DNA of 64,000 nt, taken from the NCBI RefSeq assembly GCF_900109885.1, contig NZ_FOBS01000001.1, positions 1 through 64,000 on the forward strand, given 5' to 3'. Each line of letters begins with the position of its first letter. Positions within the stretch are counted from its first letter, which is position 1. Made by a program: the position numbers and the translations under genes. Source of the DNA: Syntrophus gentianae. GTDB lineage: Bacteria > Desulfobacterota > Syntrophia > Syntrophales > Syntrophaceae. The notes below the pieces were generated by a model, which ran no database searches, was not told the DNA's origin, and was given only the letters and a program-made list of their open reading frames with translations. Shown here one piece after another: positions 7,843 through 17,056 of the stretch.

Positions 7843-8358
7843 ATGGACAACGAATTTTTGGAAAAGCTTGAAGCAATTTCCATATTTGAAAAGATATCCG
7901 ACAACGAGGAACAAGCGGGTTATTCAGCCAGTTTCAATAGAGAAACAGACGGGCTGATCAAAATCACCACCGACAAAGGGGAATTCGTTTATCAATTTAA
8001 ACCTGTTCAGGAATTATACGTTGGAGAGGAATCAGGAAAAAACACAGAAGAAGAGCTCCTTTCGCTTCTCTATCAGATCGAAAGGGCCATCAAGGAATAT
8101 GATATCAACAATGAAGGTCTCACGGATTCGTCTGTCATCATGGTCTTGGAGAAACTTTCAATGAAACCGGAGGCGCCGGTTCATGACGAGTTTATGAAAT
8201 GGGTCACGGACTATATCCGCATGTTTATGAGTATGAACAATCTTTCCCGAAATGAATTGAGGCAAGGGATCAACAGAATCCTCAGATCAGCGAGAAGATA
8301 CAACAAACTGTCTGGAATACGGGGCTATTTGAATTTTATCAGAGAAAACGTCCCTTGA
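7843..8358 (+). CDS. Hypothetical protein, 171 residues
   Basis: ATG with an AAGAGG box about 7 bases before it. An acidic soluble protein with an N-terminal strand-rich half (SFNRETDGLIKITTDKG) and a helical C-terminal half from about residue 65. No signal peptide, membrane segment or known motif was found. Codon use and amino-acid pattern look genuine. It is the last plus-strand gene before the convergent small ORF at 8415-8768. Confidence 0.6.
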   Translation: MDNEFLEKLEAISIFEKISDNEEQAGYSASFNRETDGLIKITTDKGEFVYQFKPVQELYVGEESGKNTEEELLSLLYQIERAIKEYDINNEGLTDSSVIMVLEKLSMKPEAPVHDEFMKWVTDYIRMFMSMNNLSRNELRQGINRILRSARRYNKLSGIRGYLNFIRENVP

Positions 8359-8414
8359 GCAAATTCATCAGCAGATGCTTCTGCTTCGCACTTCAACGGC
8401 AAACCGTTTCCCGG

Positions 8415-8768
8415 TCAATCCTGGCGGTAATATTTCACGGAATTTTCGCCCGCATTACAGAAATCATTCCAGTTCGTCAGGGTGTGGTCTATATTTGCTA
8501 TCTGAAAATGGATACAGTAATGATCGCGGAAAATGGTGGGGCTGATTCTTTTGTAATCTCCAATGATTATTTTGTTCATCCCGGAATGCCGGTAATAGAC
8601 GACGACCTTGTTTACGCCCAGCATATCCAGCTCATCGAGTTTCCAGAGACCGCTCTTGAAGAGGCCATCTTCATCAAGAACCAGGTTCTTCTGCAATCCC
8701 TCCTGTTCTGTAAAAACACAGACACATCGATCATCAGGTGACAGGACTTCTGTAATAAAATTTACCAT
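8415..8768 (-). CDS. Hypothetical protein, about 117 residues
   Basis: I start at ATG 8768 (MVNFITEVLSPDD); a TTG at 8786 in the same frame is possible. The pattern of hydrophobic beta strands and charged loops (RCVCVFTEQEG, KVVVYYRHSGMNKIIIGD) looks like a real small alpha/beta protein, unlike the overlapping plus-strand frame. No family is recognised. Confidence 0.45.
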   Translation of the reverse strand: MVNFITEVLSPDDRCVCVFTEQEGLQKNLVLDEDGLFKSGLWKLDELDMLGVNKVVVYYRHSGMNKIIIGDYKRISPTIFRDHYCIHFQIANIDHTLTNWNDFCNAGENSVKYYRQD

Positions 8769-9131
8769 TGTCAGCCATTCTCTCAAGGATTAGAAAATTC
8801 CGCTTCCTTCTTCCGGAAAGAGGATTTTATTTCCATACAAACCCTCCATACTCCTAAAAAAAATATTCTGTCAATACGAAATCTCGATAATTCTTTAAAA
8901 CAACCCTGATCCCTCCTGCTCAGCTTTCGGGATGATCCTCCAACGATGACAGAATAAGGTCTCCCGAAAGCATTCATTGACGATTCATGGATTTCTGTTA
9001 ATCTGTTAACAGTTGCATCCGTTCGACTCAAAAAGTGGACGTTCAGAAATATCAGACAGCCGCACAGATGACCGCAGGCAATGGCAATAGCCCAACCAAT
9101 AATCTATAGACCTTTAAACCGGGAGAGGATC
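8769..9131. other. Intergenic region with two palindromic elements
   Basis: No gene is seen. An inverted repeat with 10-base arms (GCTTTCGGGA at 8923-8932, TCCCGAAAGC at 8962-8971) and a self-complementary CTGTTAACAG at 9003-9012 lie upstream of the histone-deacetylase-like gene. Either could be an operator, but nothing ties them to a regulator. Confidence 0.35.
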
Positions 9132-10184
9132 ATGGAAAAGACGGGCATTGTAAGAGACATCAGGTACATGGATCATCATCCTGGCTTTGGACACCCGGAA
9201 AGTCCCCGCAGGCTTGAAGTTCTTTACGACATGCTTGAAGATCCTGATATGGCGGGGCGATTTCAGGACATACCAGCCAGGGAAGCTGATACGGAAGAAC
9301 TGTGTCTGATCCATTCGCTTCGTTATATAAAGAGGGTCGCATCAACAGCGGAAAGGGCACATGACTGGCTGGATCCAGATACGACAACGTCTTCCGGCTC
9401 CTACGAAGCGGCCCTGCTGGCTGCAGGAGGGCTTTGCGAAGCCGTCTCCAGGGTGGCCTCCGGCGAACTGGATAACGCTTTCGCCCTGGTGCGCCCCCCG
9501 GGCCATCACGCCGAGACCGACGAAGGCAGAGGGTTTTGTCTGTTCAACAATGTGGCCATCGGCGCCAGATATGCCCAGACAGCCCTTCATCTCAAACGGA
9601 TTCTCATCGTCGACTGGGACCTTCATCACGGTAACGGCACCCAGCATTCCTTTGAATCGGATCCCTCCATCCTCTATTTTTCAACCCACCAATACCCTTA
9701 TTATCCCGGCTCGGGAGCCTCTCATGAAGTGGGAAGGAGGCAGGGCGAAGGGTTTACGGTGAATGTCCCCCTGGGCACAGGATACGGGGATGGGGAATAC
9801 GCAGCTATTTTCGAGAAGATCCTCAAACCCATCGTTCCGGATTTCAAACCTGAGCTGATCCTGGTATCGGCCGGCTTTGACATATACCGGGGAGACCCCC
9901 TGGGCGGCATGAAAGTATCCCCAAAGGGATTTGCCGGATTGACACGTTTAATCATGGAGATCGCCGCATCCTGTTGCGGCGGCAAAATCGTGTTCACCCT
10001 TGAAGGGGGATATGATCTCAAGGGGTTGAGAGACTCCGTCAAGGCAGTCCTGAAAGAACTGGCCGGATTAGCCTTTACCAATTATGCGGATATGATGGCA
10101 GGGGCAAACCCGGTGGCTGTTGACATGGCGCTGAAATCCGTTCTTCAGGTGCAAAGCCGGTACTGGAAGAACTTGAGGCCTTGA
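9132..10184 (+). CDS. Histone-deacetylase-family amidohydrolase (AcuC/acetylpolyamine aminohydrolase type)
   Basis: 350 residues from ATG 9132, preceded by GGGAGAGG; an upstream in-frame ATG at 9081 would add 17 residues without a family match. The arginase/deacetylase fold is plain: HHPGFGHPESPRR near the N-terminus, RPPGHHAETDEGRGFCLFNN with the tandem catalytic histidines, VDWDLHHGNGTQ with the zinc-binding Asp and His, and SAGFDIYRGDPLGG with the second zinc Asp. Bacterial members remove acetyl groups from acetyl-lysine or acetylated small amines. No acetyltransferase gene is adjacent, so the substrate is open. A degraded copy of its last about 80 bases lies at 16765-16845. Confidence 0.88.
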   Translation: MEKTGIVRDIRYMDHHPGFGHPESPRRLEVLYDMLEDPDMAGRFQDIPAREADTEELCLIHSLRYIKRVASTAERAHDWLDPDTTTSSGSYEAALLAAGGLCEAVSRVASGELDNAFALVRPPGHHAETDEGRGFCLFNNVAIGARYAQTALHLKRILIVDWDLHHGNGTQHSFESDPSILYFSTHQYPYYPGSGASHEVGRRQGEGFTVNVPLGTGYGDGEYAAIFEKILKPIVPDFKPELILVSAGFDIYRGDPLGGMKVSPKGFAGLTRLIMEIAASCCGGKIVFTLEGGYDLKGLRDSVKAVLKELAGLAFTNYADMMAGANPVAVDMALKSVLQVQSRYWKNLRP

Positions 10185-10402
10185 CGCAGTCATCCGCAAC
10201 ATCCTTACACATCTGGGGCTCTGGCTGGTTCGTTACAGGCCGCCGGCGTCCGCCAATCCATTCCCAGACCGGTCGTTAGTTGCATCCCCCATATCTTGTG
10301 GCCGAAATCCCCTTGACACACATGACCCCTTCTCCCATATTCAGGCTCACTAAAAAGAAGTTCTTGTCAAGTCCAGTTCCATCAGACAATAACATTGCCC
10401 GC

Positions 10403-12949
10403 TCATCGTTGCCAATGGATTTGAGCAGCTTCGAGAGGAACCGCACTGCCTGTGTGGCTCGGTATCACGCGCACCGTATAGTCCGTGGATGCCCTTATCG
10501 CCTGTACTTGGGCACCATAGATGTAGCCGTTTTCCGCGCCTATCAATTTTGGGCCGCACTTCATCTCATAGCGCTCAGGATCACCACCTTTGACTCCTTC
10601 AGCATATAACTCGACCCGCACCTCATCCGGGTAGAGGCCATTTAGATAGACCTGAACCTCGAATAGATGCTGCTCCCCGTTCGTTGCAATTGTTATTTCA
10701 CCGAACCGCAAATTACCCCATTCCCTCGCCAAGTTGTGCAGCCAGTTCACCATTTGTGCACCTGCTGCACCCTTATCGGCAGCCCGCTCGCGGAAGGAAG
10801 CAGTGGCAGGTACATAGTAACGCTCGGTATACTGGCGCACCGCCCGATTGCTGGAAAAGTGCGTTGTAAGTCGTGACATGCTCTCGCGTATGCGTGCCAC
10901 CCAGGCTAGGGGGATACCATTCCGGTCGCGGCTGTAAAACTCAGGGATCACCTCACGTTCAAGAAGCGTATAGAGCGCGTCGGCTTCGGCAGCATCCCAG
11001 GCCGGGTCGCTGTTATGCTCGTTTCCATCACCCAACGCCCATCCCACTTCCGGCGTGTAGGCTTCAGCCCACCAGCCATCCAATTCCGACAGGTTGAGCC
11101 CACCATTGACGAGCACCTTCATACCGCTCGTCCCACACGCCTCCCATGGTCGTCGCGGTGTGTTGATCCAGACATCCACTCCCTGCACAAGACGTTCGGT
11201 CAAAAGCATGTCGTAGTCGCTCAGAAAGACCACATGCGTGCCCACTTCGGGTCGCCGGATAAAACGCATCCATTCCTGAATCATGGCCTGTCCCGCATGG
11301 TCATCCGGATGGGCTTTGCCGGCAATGATGAGTTGCACCGGACGCTCCAGGATGGTAAGGATACGAAGGAGCCTTTCAGGGTCGTGTAAAAGCAGGTTCG
11401 GTCTCTTGTATGTTGTAAAGCGGCGCGCAAACCCCAGCGTCAATGCGTTGGCATCAAAAATGTAGTGAGCTTTTTTGATCTCCTCTGTTGTTGCGCCTGA
11501 GGCGGCCAGTTGCTTGGAAAGCCGTGCACGGACATAGCCAACAAGAGATTTGCGGGCGGCAGCGCGGAGTTGCCAGAGCTTATCGTCAGGTGCACAGTGA
11601 ATCTTTCCTTCCAGGGTTTCCGTTATGCCCAGCCAGCGCTCCTTGCCACAGGACTCAGTCCAGAGGGCATCAGCCTCTGCTGAATCCCAACTCGGCATAT
11701 GGACACCGTTGGTCACATGCCCCACCGGCACCTCAATTTCAGGCCAGTCCGGAAAGAGCTGCTGAAAGATACCCCGGCTCACCTTCGCATGCAGACGGCT
11801 TACCCCGTTGATTGCCCCACTCCCACGTACCGCCAGGTATGCCATGTTGAAATCTTCCGTGGGAGCGTTCGGATTGAGACGACCGAGGGCCAGCAGATCA
11901 CGGGACGGGATTCCGAGGCTATTCCGGGCATAATCACCGAGGTAATGTTCGATGAGTTGGGGGTTAAAACGGTCAAATCCGTCGGCCACCGGCGTGTGGG
12001 TGGTAAAGAGGTTCCCTGCCCTCGTAACGGCAAGCGCTACCTCAAAAGGTTGTCCAGTCTCTTCGATAAAGATGCGTGTCCGCTCAAGTACCGCGAAGGC
12101 TGCATGTCCTTCATTCATGTGGCAGACCTCGGGCTTGATACCGAGTGCTTCCAACAGTCGCCAGCCACCGATTCCCAGGACTATTTCCTGCCTCAGACGC
12201 TGCTCCGGTCCGCCACCGTAAAGCTCGCTGGTAATCCCCCGATAGGCAGGGAAATTCGCTGCATCATTGCTGTCCAGCAGGTAAAGCATCACTCTTCCCA
12301 CTTGGACCTGCCAGGCACGCACCCAGAGAGAATAACCGGGCAACACGACCTCCAGCCGCAGCCACTCCCCGTTCTGTTCGCGCACCGGCATGACCGGCAG
12401 TTGCCCGGGGTCGTTATACGGGAAAAGAGCCTGCTGTGCACCATACATGTCTATCACCTGACGAAAATAACCTTGCTGGTAGAGAAGCCCCACACCGACC
12501 ACTGGCACGCCCAGATCGTTTGCCGCTTTGAGCTGATCGCCGGCCACATTACCCAGTCCCCCTGAATAAATGGGAAGCGCTTCACTCAACATAAACTCCA
12601 TACTGAAATACGCAACAGCGGTCATGGTATTCTGGGGATACTGTTGCTGAAACCAGGTGGGAACCTCCGCCTCATGACGCTTGGTTTCTACTAGGTCATC
12701 AACTTTCCTACGGAAGATCGGATCCTTTAACACCTGCTTGAGCCGGTCCCGTGAGACGGTTTGCAGAACGACCCATGGATTGTGGGTGAGGTCCCAGAGA
12801 TCCTGATCAAGCTGCGCCCACACTTCGTCGGCCGCATGATTCCACGACCAACGCATATCCAGCGCCAGCTCTCCCAGCGCATCGAACCCTTCGACCTCAA
12901 TAGGGAAGAATGTATATATGGGACTGCCGACTCTTCTGACGTTGCTCAT
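10403..12949 (-). CDS. glgP: Alpha-glucan (glycogen/maltodextrin) phosphorylase
   Basis: 848 residues from ATG 12949, with GAGAG just upstream; an in-frame GTG at 12961 is an alternative. The N-terminal about 100 residues (FFPIEVEGFDALGELALDMRWSW) are the DUF3417 domain of the bacterial/archaeal phosphorylases that are distant from the E. coli GlgP type. Family signatures follow: YFSMEFMLSEALPIYSGGLG, CHMNEGHAAFA, HTPVADGFDRF, VTNGVH, ARRFTTYKRPNLL, the glucose-site WINTPRRPWEACGTSGMK with the pyridoxal-phosphate lysine in SGMK, and ELDGWWAEAY. It releases glucose-1-phosphate from storage glucan. No other glycogen gene is adjacent. Confidence 0.92.
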   Translation of the reverse strand: MSNVRRVGSPIYTFFPIEVEGFDALGELALDMRWSWNHAADEVWAQLDQDLWDLTHNPWVVLQTVSRDRLKQVLKDPIFRRKVDDLVETKRHEAEVPTWFQQQYPQNTMTAVAYFSMEFMLSEALPIYSGGLGNVAGDQLKAANDLGVPVVGVGLLYQQGYFRQVIDMYGAQQALFPYNDPGQLPVMPVREQNGEWLRLEVVLPGYSLWVRAWQVQVGRVMLYLLDSNDAANFPAYRGITSELYGGGPEQRLRQEIVLGIGGWRLLEALGIKPEVCHMNEGHAAFAVLERTRIFIEETGQPFEVALAVTRAGNLFTTHTPVADGFDRFNPQLIEHYLGDYARNSLGIPSRDLLALGRLNPNAPTEDFNMAYLAVRGSGAINGVSRLHAKVSRGIFQQLFPDWPEIEVPVGHVTNGVHMPSWDSAEADALWTESCGKERWLGITETLEGKIHCAPDDKLWQLRAAARKSLVGYVRARLSKQLAASGATTEEIKKAHYIFDANALTLGFARRFTTYKRPNLLLHDPERLLRILTILERPVQLIIAGKAHPDDHAGQAMIQEWMRFIRRPEVGTHVVFLSDYDMLLTERLVQGVDVWINTPRRPWEACGTSGMKVLVNGGLNLSELDGWWAEAYTPEVGWALGDGNEHNSDPAWDAAEADALYTLLEREVIPEFYSRDRNGIPLAWVARIRESMSRLTTHFSSNRAVRQYTERYYVPATASFRERAADKGAAGAQMVNWLHNLAREWGNLRFGEITIATNGEQHLFEVQVYLNGLYPDEVRVELYAEGVKGGDPERYEMKCGPKLIGAENGYIYGAQVQAIRASTDYTVRVIPSHTGSAVPLEAAQIHWQR

Positions 12950-13152
12950 CTTATCTCTCACTCTTGCTGTTTTTAAAACTTTCCAGCATTAGGGGATCCC
13001 GTCGCTTTACCCCATGGTAATAAATTAAAACATTTATCTCCAAACTATTTCAGCTTTTATTGTGCAAGAAAGAAAGTTAAAATTGAACCGTTATTTGGAT
13101 AGAACATTCCTTAAACAGCTTTAGGCATAAAATAAATACATTGGAGGAAATC

Positions 13153-13434
13153 GTGAAATACAAAGGAACCAAAGCAATTATCGATAGAGCTTTAGAAATC
13201 GAAAAAGGATGCGAGCTTTATGTGACATTCGAAACTGAGCATGAAAGAGATGTTCTTTTCTCTGACCTGGAACAACGAAGGTCGCACCTTATTGATGAAT
13301 TTATGCAGTATGAACAAATAATCATCGACAAAAGGGTTATAAACACGCGTCCGGCCGTCATGCTAAAGAAAATAAATCCCACATCGGCCTATATTAAGAC
13401 ACCGGACGGTCGCACGGAAGACGTGGAGCCATGA
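13153..13434 (+). CDS. Small hypothetical protein, about 93 residues, GTG start
   Basis: TTGGAGGA at 13141-13148 is best read as the ribosome binding site for a GTG at 13153, not as the start itself. The product (MKYKGTKAIIDRALEIEKG...) is charged and helical with a beta-strand-like C-terminus. No domain is recognised. It stands alone between the phosphorylase promoter region and a convergent minus-strand gene. Confidence 0.55.
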   Translation: MKYKGTKAIIDRALEIEKGCELYVTFETEHERDVLFSDLEQRRSHLIDEFMQYEQIIIDKRVINTRPAVMLKKINPTSAYIKTPDGRTEDVEP

Positions 13435-13506
13435 GGCAGGAGCTCTCGCAAACTCCTTTCATCCATTCCCTCGCTTCAGATTTATCTTGGCATGAGCCGC
13501 GCGCGT

Positions 13507-13980
13507 TTAGGCAAGACGCAGCTGCGCCAGGGACGCATGTGCATTCCCCCCGCTTATATCCGGAATAATGCTCAATTCAAGCACGGTAACCATCGAAAGA
13601 TCGACACGATAATCTTCCATCTCGCGGGTTGCGCCTTGGGGGTTGAAGTTCCATTGCTGGCGTATGATCTCTCGGAAAAATTGCACGCCATCCTGAGACC
13701 AGCGCAGGACGAACTCCTGTGTGCGCTCAGTAACGGGCTCTACGAACTCGATGCAGATTCGGCGAAGCCGCAGCGGATGCGCGAAGAGAAGCCGGATCGT
13801 CTGCACTCCGGGCCCTGCAGCACGCCAGCCCCCGCTTTGACCAGGAAGCAATGCGGCCTCGATGGGATGCGCTGCATCTTCCGAAGTGATTTCCACCTCC
13901 GCCAAACGATCGAGATCCAACCAGTCTTCTCCTGGTGGCAGGGTGTCTTTTTGAACTGAAGGAATAATTCGTTTGCGCAT
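13507..13980 (-). CDS. Discoidin (F5/8 type C)-like carbohydrate-binding domain protein
   Basis: 157 residues from ATG 13980, which has AGGAGG upstream; the frame is open 33 codons further but without a ribosome binding site. No signal peptide is seen. The pattern GGWRAAGPGVQTIRLLFAHP, LRRICIEFVEP, FVLRWSQDGVQF and LELSIIPDISGG matches the beta-sandwich of discoidin/coagulation-factor C domains, which bind sugars or lipids: strand, gap, exposed Trp with DG turn, then I-P-D at the end. The whole protein is little more than this one domain. A substrate cannot be named. The overlapping plus-strand frame is a shadow. Confidence 0.6.
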   Translation of the reverse strand: MRKRIIPSVQKDTLPPGEDWLDLDRLAEVEITSEDAAHPIEAALLPGQSGGWRAAGPGVQTIRLLFAHPLRLRRICIEFVEPVTERTQEFVLRWSQDGVQFFREIIRQQWNFNPQGATREMEDYRVDLSMVTVLELSIIPDISGGNAHASLAQLRLA

Positions 13981-14200
13981 TGTTGTGCCTCCTAAACTCA
14001 AATTAGAGAAACCGGCAAATTGTCCAATGCCCGGACTCAACGAAATTTTTGCATTGTCAATTCCGATTGTAATATACACAATTCTGGAACTTTCTGGAAC
14101 TGAATGTTAAAGGCGCGGATCGCACGTGACTTGAAAATTGGCCGACAAGACACTGCATATGGCATTCATTACCAGGAACGCGTAAGAGAAAACGCTGAGG

Positions 14201-15070
14201 TTACCTATACTTTTCATCTCTATCCTTTATTGAAAGAAACTCTTTTGGCATGGGCGATTCAATAGTGATTCTTTCTCCAGTAATAGGATGTGGAAAAGAT
14301 AAATAATAGGCATGCAACCGGATACGCCGGACATACTCAGCCGATGCGCCGTATTTTCTGTCACCTACGATGGGACAACGGATATCGGATAAGTGTACCC
14401 TGATTTGATTTTTTCGGCCTGTTTCAAGGTTCACATCAAGCAATGTGTATTGGTTTACCTGTTGGATGGTCCGATAATGAGTAATTGAAAATTTCGCTTT
14501 GGATGATTCATGCGTTGAGTGAACTTTCTGCGAATGATCTTCAACAAGCCAGCTTTCAATGGTACCAGCAGACTTTTCAGGTTTCCCTTCAACGAGCGCA
14601 TAGTAACGTTTTTCGGTTTCTTTCCACTTTTCTTTAATGCGATTCATTGCCAGATGCGATTTGGCCAGCAACAGCACACCTGATACTTCCTTATCCAAGC
14701 GGTGTACAACAGAGGCACGCATCTTCCCTTTGGTTTGCCCTTTTAAAAATTCTGAAATAATCCCTTGCACGCTCATACTGCCATCTGTGCTGGAGGTAAC
14801 AATCCCGACAGGTTTTTCAACGACGATGATATGCTGATCTTCAAACAAGACGGGAAAAGGAAGGGCTGCTTTTGCAGCGGTTCCACCGTGCGTGTTGATT
14901 TCAACCACATCTCCGGCCGCAAGCTCATAGGAATGCAAGGTTACCGTCTTATTGTTGCACCGGATATTGCCGTGTTGTAAGAGCTTTTTTATCCTTGTGC
15001 GGGGTGAATCGGGGAATTGTTCCGTAAGAAATTCAATCAGTGTTGTGGATTTATTGATCGTTGTCTTCAT
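14201..15070 (-). CDS. RluA/RluD-family RNA pseudouridine synthase
   Basis: 289 residues. The N-terminal about 60 residues are an S4 RNA-binding domain (SPRTRIKKLLQHGNIRCNN). The catalytic core carries VVHRLDKEVSGVLLLAKS, the RluA-family block with the catalytic Asp in HRLD, followed by YYALVEG, ETGRKNQIRVHL and the G-D-x-K-Y-G region. It isomerises specific uridines in rRNA or tRNA; which ones cannot be predicted from sequence. The ribosome binding site is weak (AAGAG). It is probably transcribed alone or with the flavoprotein gene upstream on the same strand (gap 129 bases). Confidence 0.88.
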   Translation of the reverse strand: MKTTINKSTTLIEFLTEQFPDSPRTRIKKLLQHGNIRCNNKTVTLHSYELAAGDVVEINTHGGTAAKAALPFPVLFEDQHIIVVEKPVGIVTSSTDGSMSVQGIISEFLKGQTKGKMRASVVHRLDKEVSGVLLLAKSHLAMNRIKEKWKETEKRYYALVEGKPEKSAGTIESWLVEDHSQKVHSTHESSKAKFSITHYRTIQQVNQYTLLDVNLETGRKNQIRVHLSDIRCPIVGDRKYGASAEYVRRIRLHAYYLSFPHPITGERITIESPMPKEFLSIKDRDEKYR

Positions 15071-15199
15071 GTTGACTCTTTTTATGATGCATGCTCTTCA
15101 AAGCGTTGCCGCAAGTGAGCGAAAATATAAGTTATCCTGTTAATACTCGTATCCGGATGGTTAAAGTTCATTTTCCATTGCGGTTCAGGCTATGGCCTC

Positions 15200-16477
15200 C
15201 TAATCGCGGTGTCGCCCCCGATCCTCTTTTGCCAAGCACGATTGAGCCGCCAGCCAAGCCGTTGACCATGCAATTTGAAGGTTATATCCGCCGGTATCTG
15301 CATCCAGGTCCATTACTTCACCGGCAAAATACAGGTTTTTAACGAGCTTTGATTCCATGGTCCTGGGATCTATTTCTTTGGTACTTATCCCCCCGGCGGT
15401 AATAATGGCTTCTTTAAAGGAGCGATGACCGGTAACCAGAAACCGCATTTCTTTCATCAATTGGAGGATCTTTCGTCGTTCCTTTGATGTGACCTGGTGG
15501 CATTCCTTATCGGGATTCAATTGCAGAAGATCCATAAAAACCGGGATCATTTTCGCCGGAAGCCAGCCTTTGAACATATTATCAAGGTGTTTTTTTCCGT
15601 TCTCATTCAAATCACGTTGCAATCGGGCATCAAGCTTTTGCGCATCCAATGCTGGTTTCAGGTCGATCGATAATTCCACCTTATTTCTTTTTCTTAGTTC
15701 ATCGACCACAAACCGGCTAAGGGTAAGGATAATCGGGCCGGACAGACCAAAGTGGGTAAAGAGCATTTCCCCAAATTCTTCTTTCAACTTTTTGCCATTC
15801 ACCCAAACCATGGCTTTTACATTTTTCAAGCTCAATCCCTGCATGAGGCCGGCCAGGTTGCCCTCTGTTTCAATGGGTACCAGCGCCGGCATGACAGGAT
15901 CAATGGTATGTCCCAGTTGCCTGACAAGCTTATATCCTTCACCGTTTGAGCCTGTCGCAGGGTAGGAACACCCGCCGGTACAAAGAATGACCGCATCGGC
16001 ATCATAGGCCATCTTTCTTCCCTGGCAAACAGCTTCTACCCCGGCAATGGCCTGATCGGCAACGATAAGCTTTTCAATTTTGCAGTTGCATTGAAATTCA
16101 ACCTTGGAGTTACGAACCCATTGCAATAATGCATCGACAACGTCGCCAGCCTTATTGCTGGCAGGGAAAACTCTTCCGCCCCGTTCAACAACAGTCTCTA
16201 CGCCATACTTAGCAAGTAAATCGACAATATCCTGGGCAAAGAATTCAGAAAATGCATGCCTCAGGAAACGACCGTTGGGGTATGTATGATCGATAAAATC
16301 GGAGATAGGGGCATCGTTTGTGATGTTGCAACGACCTTTGCCGGTGATGAGCAATTTCCGCCCGGCTCGCTCCATCTTCTCAAGTAAAAGTACACGGGCT
16401 CCAAGTTCTGCAACTCTTCCAGCCGCAATTAAACCAGCGGCTCCAGCCCCAACAACGATAACCTCATATTTCTTCAT
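15200..16477 (-). CDS. HI0933/BaiN-family FAD-dependent oxidoreductase
   Basis: 425 residues. The N-terminus has the FAD-binding Rossmann signature EVIVVGAGAAGLIAAGRVAELG, then LLEKMERAGRKLLITGKGRCNIT, which is diagnostic for the HI0933 family. Further family motifs are ILCTGGCSYPATGSNGEGY, LFTHFGLSGP, the VTGHRSFKEAIITAGGIS segment and the closing LYFAGEVMDLDADTGGYN block with QIAWSTAWLAA. Members reduce unsaturated bonds or act as flavoprotein dehydrogenases of unknown substrate (BaiN acts on bile acids in gut clostridia). The physiological substrate here is unknown. The ribosome binding site is poor. Confidence 0.88.
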   Translation of the reverse strand: MKKYEVIVVGAGAAGLIAAGRVAELGARVLLLEKMERAGRKLLITGKGRCNITNDAPISDFIDHTYPNGRFLRHAFSEFFAQDIVDLLAKYGVETVVERGGRVFPASNKAGDVVDALLQWVRNSKVEFQCNCKIEKLIVADQAIAGVEAVCQGRKMAYDADAVILCTGGCSYPATGSNGEGYKLVRQLGHTIDPVMPALVPIETEGNLAGLMQGLSLKNVKAMVWVNGKKLKEEFGEMLFTHFGLSGPIILTLSRFVVDELRKRNKVELSIDLKPALDAQKLDARLQRDLNENGKKHLDNMFKGWLPAKMIPVFMDLLQLNPDKECHQVTSKERRKILQLMKEMRFLVTGHRSFKEAIITAGGISTKEIDPRTMESKLVKNLYFAGEVMDLDADTGGYNLQIAWSTAWLAAQSCLAKEDRGRHRD

Positions 16478-17056
16478 GAAACATTATTCAATTGTCATAT
16501 CTAGTGGTTTTGTTAACTATAAAGGCTGTTACCACAAGTGAAACAGTCTCTATTCACATTGTTTGTTGCTGTTGATATAACGAGCCAATGCCCAATGTGT
16601 CAATAATATCTTGGCCACAACCTGTAAGTTGCAGGGTCGATGTTTGTAGAACATGAAAGATGTTTACTACAGATCGGTGCATCGTGAAACGGTATTACAT
16701 GGAGCAAATCAGGTAAATGAGAAAGCCCCTTTCACAAGTCATGCGGGGCACTCTCTGGATGACAGCCGTCGACATGGTGTTAAAATCTGTCCTTCAGGTG
16801 CATAGCCGGTATGGGAAGGACTTGAGGACTTGACGCAGTCAACCGAATTCTGTATGCAGCAACAGGGACCAAGGTGATTCCGCTCGACTCAACCTTGACA
16901 AGTTCATTTCCATGGATGACATATACAAAGATACGCAACTCACAACCGGTATGCTTTGTTCGCGGAAGACGGATCATGCCATTTTATGACGGCCATTTCG
17001 CTGCCGATTAATGACTTCCCGATCATAGCCACAGTACCGACGAAAGGACCATCCGG
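16478..17056. other. Intergenic region with a gene remnant
   Basis: About 580 bases without a confident gene. It holds a remnant of the histone-deacetylase gene end (16765-16845). A 65-codon minus-strand frame at 16780-16977 has no ribosome binding site and overlaps the remnant. Confidence 0.5.
16765..16845 (+). pseudogene. Degraded duplicate of the 3' end of the histone-deacetylase-like gene
   Basis: The segment aligns base by base with 10116-10197, covering the last about 24 codons, the TGA stop and about 14 bases beyond it (shared end: TTGACGCAGTC). By eye about 80-85 percent of bases agree. It would encode VDMVLKSVLQVHSRYGKDL. Nothing else of the deacetylase is present, so this is a scar of a duplication or recombination. 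Confidence 0.75.

Noticed and set aside
8355-8741. Plus-strand 128-codon frame overlapping the minus-strand gene at 8415-8768
   Set aside because: Starts inside the preceding stop region without a ribosome binding site; the minus-strand product has the more protein-like pattern.
13492-13959. Plus-strand frame of 155 codons
   Set aside because: Antisense of the discoidin-like gene, which has AGGAGG and a recognisable fold pattern.
16780-16977. 65-codon minus-strand frame in the gap before the SNF2 gene
   Set aside because: No ribosome binding site, and its end overlaps the deacetylase-gene remnant; protein-like composition alone is insufficient.
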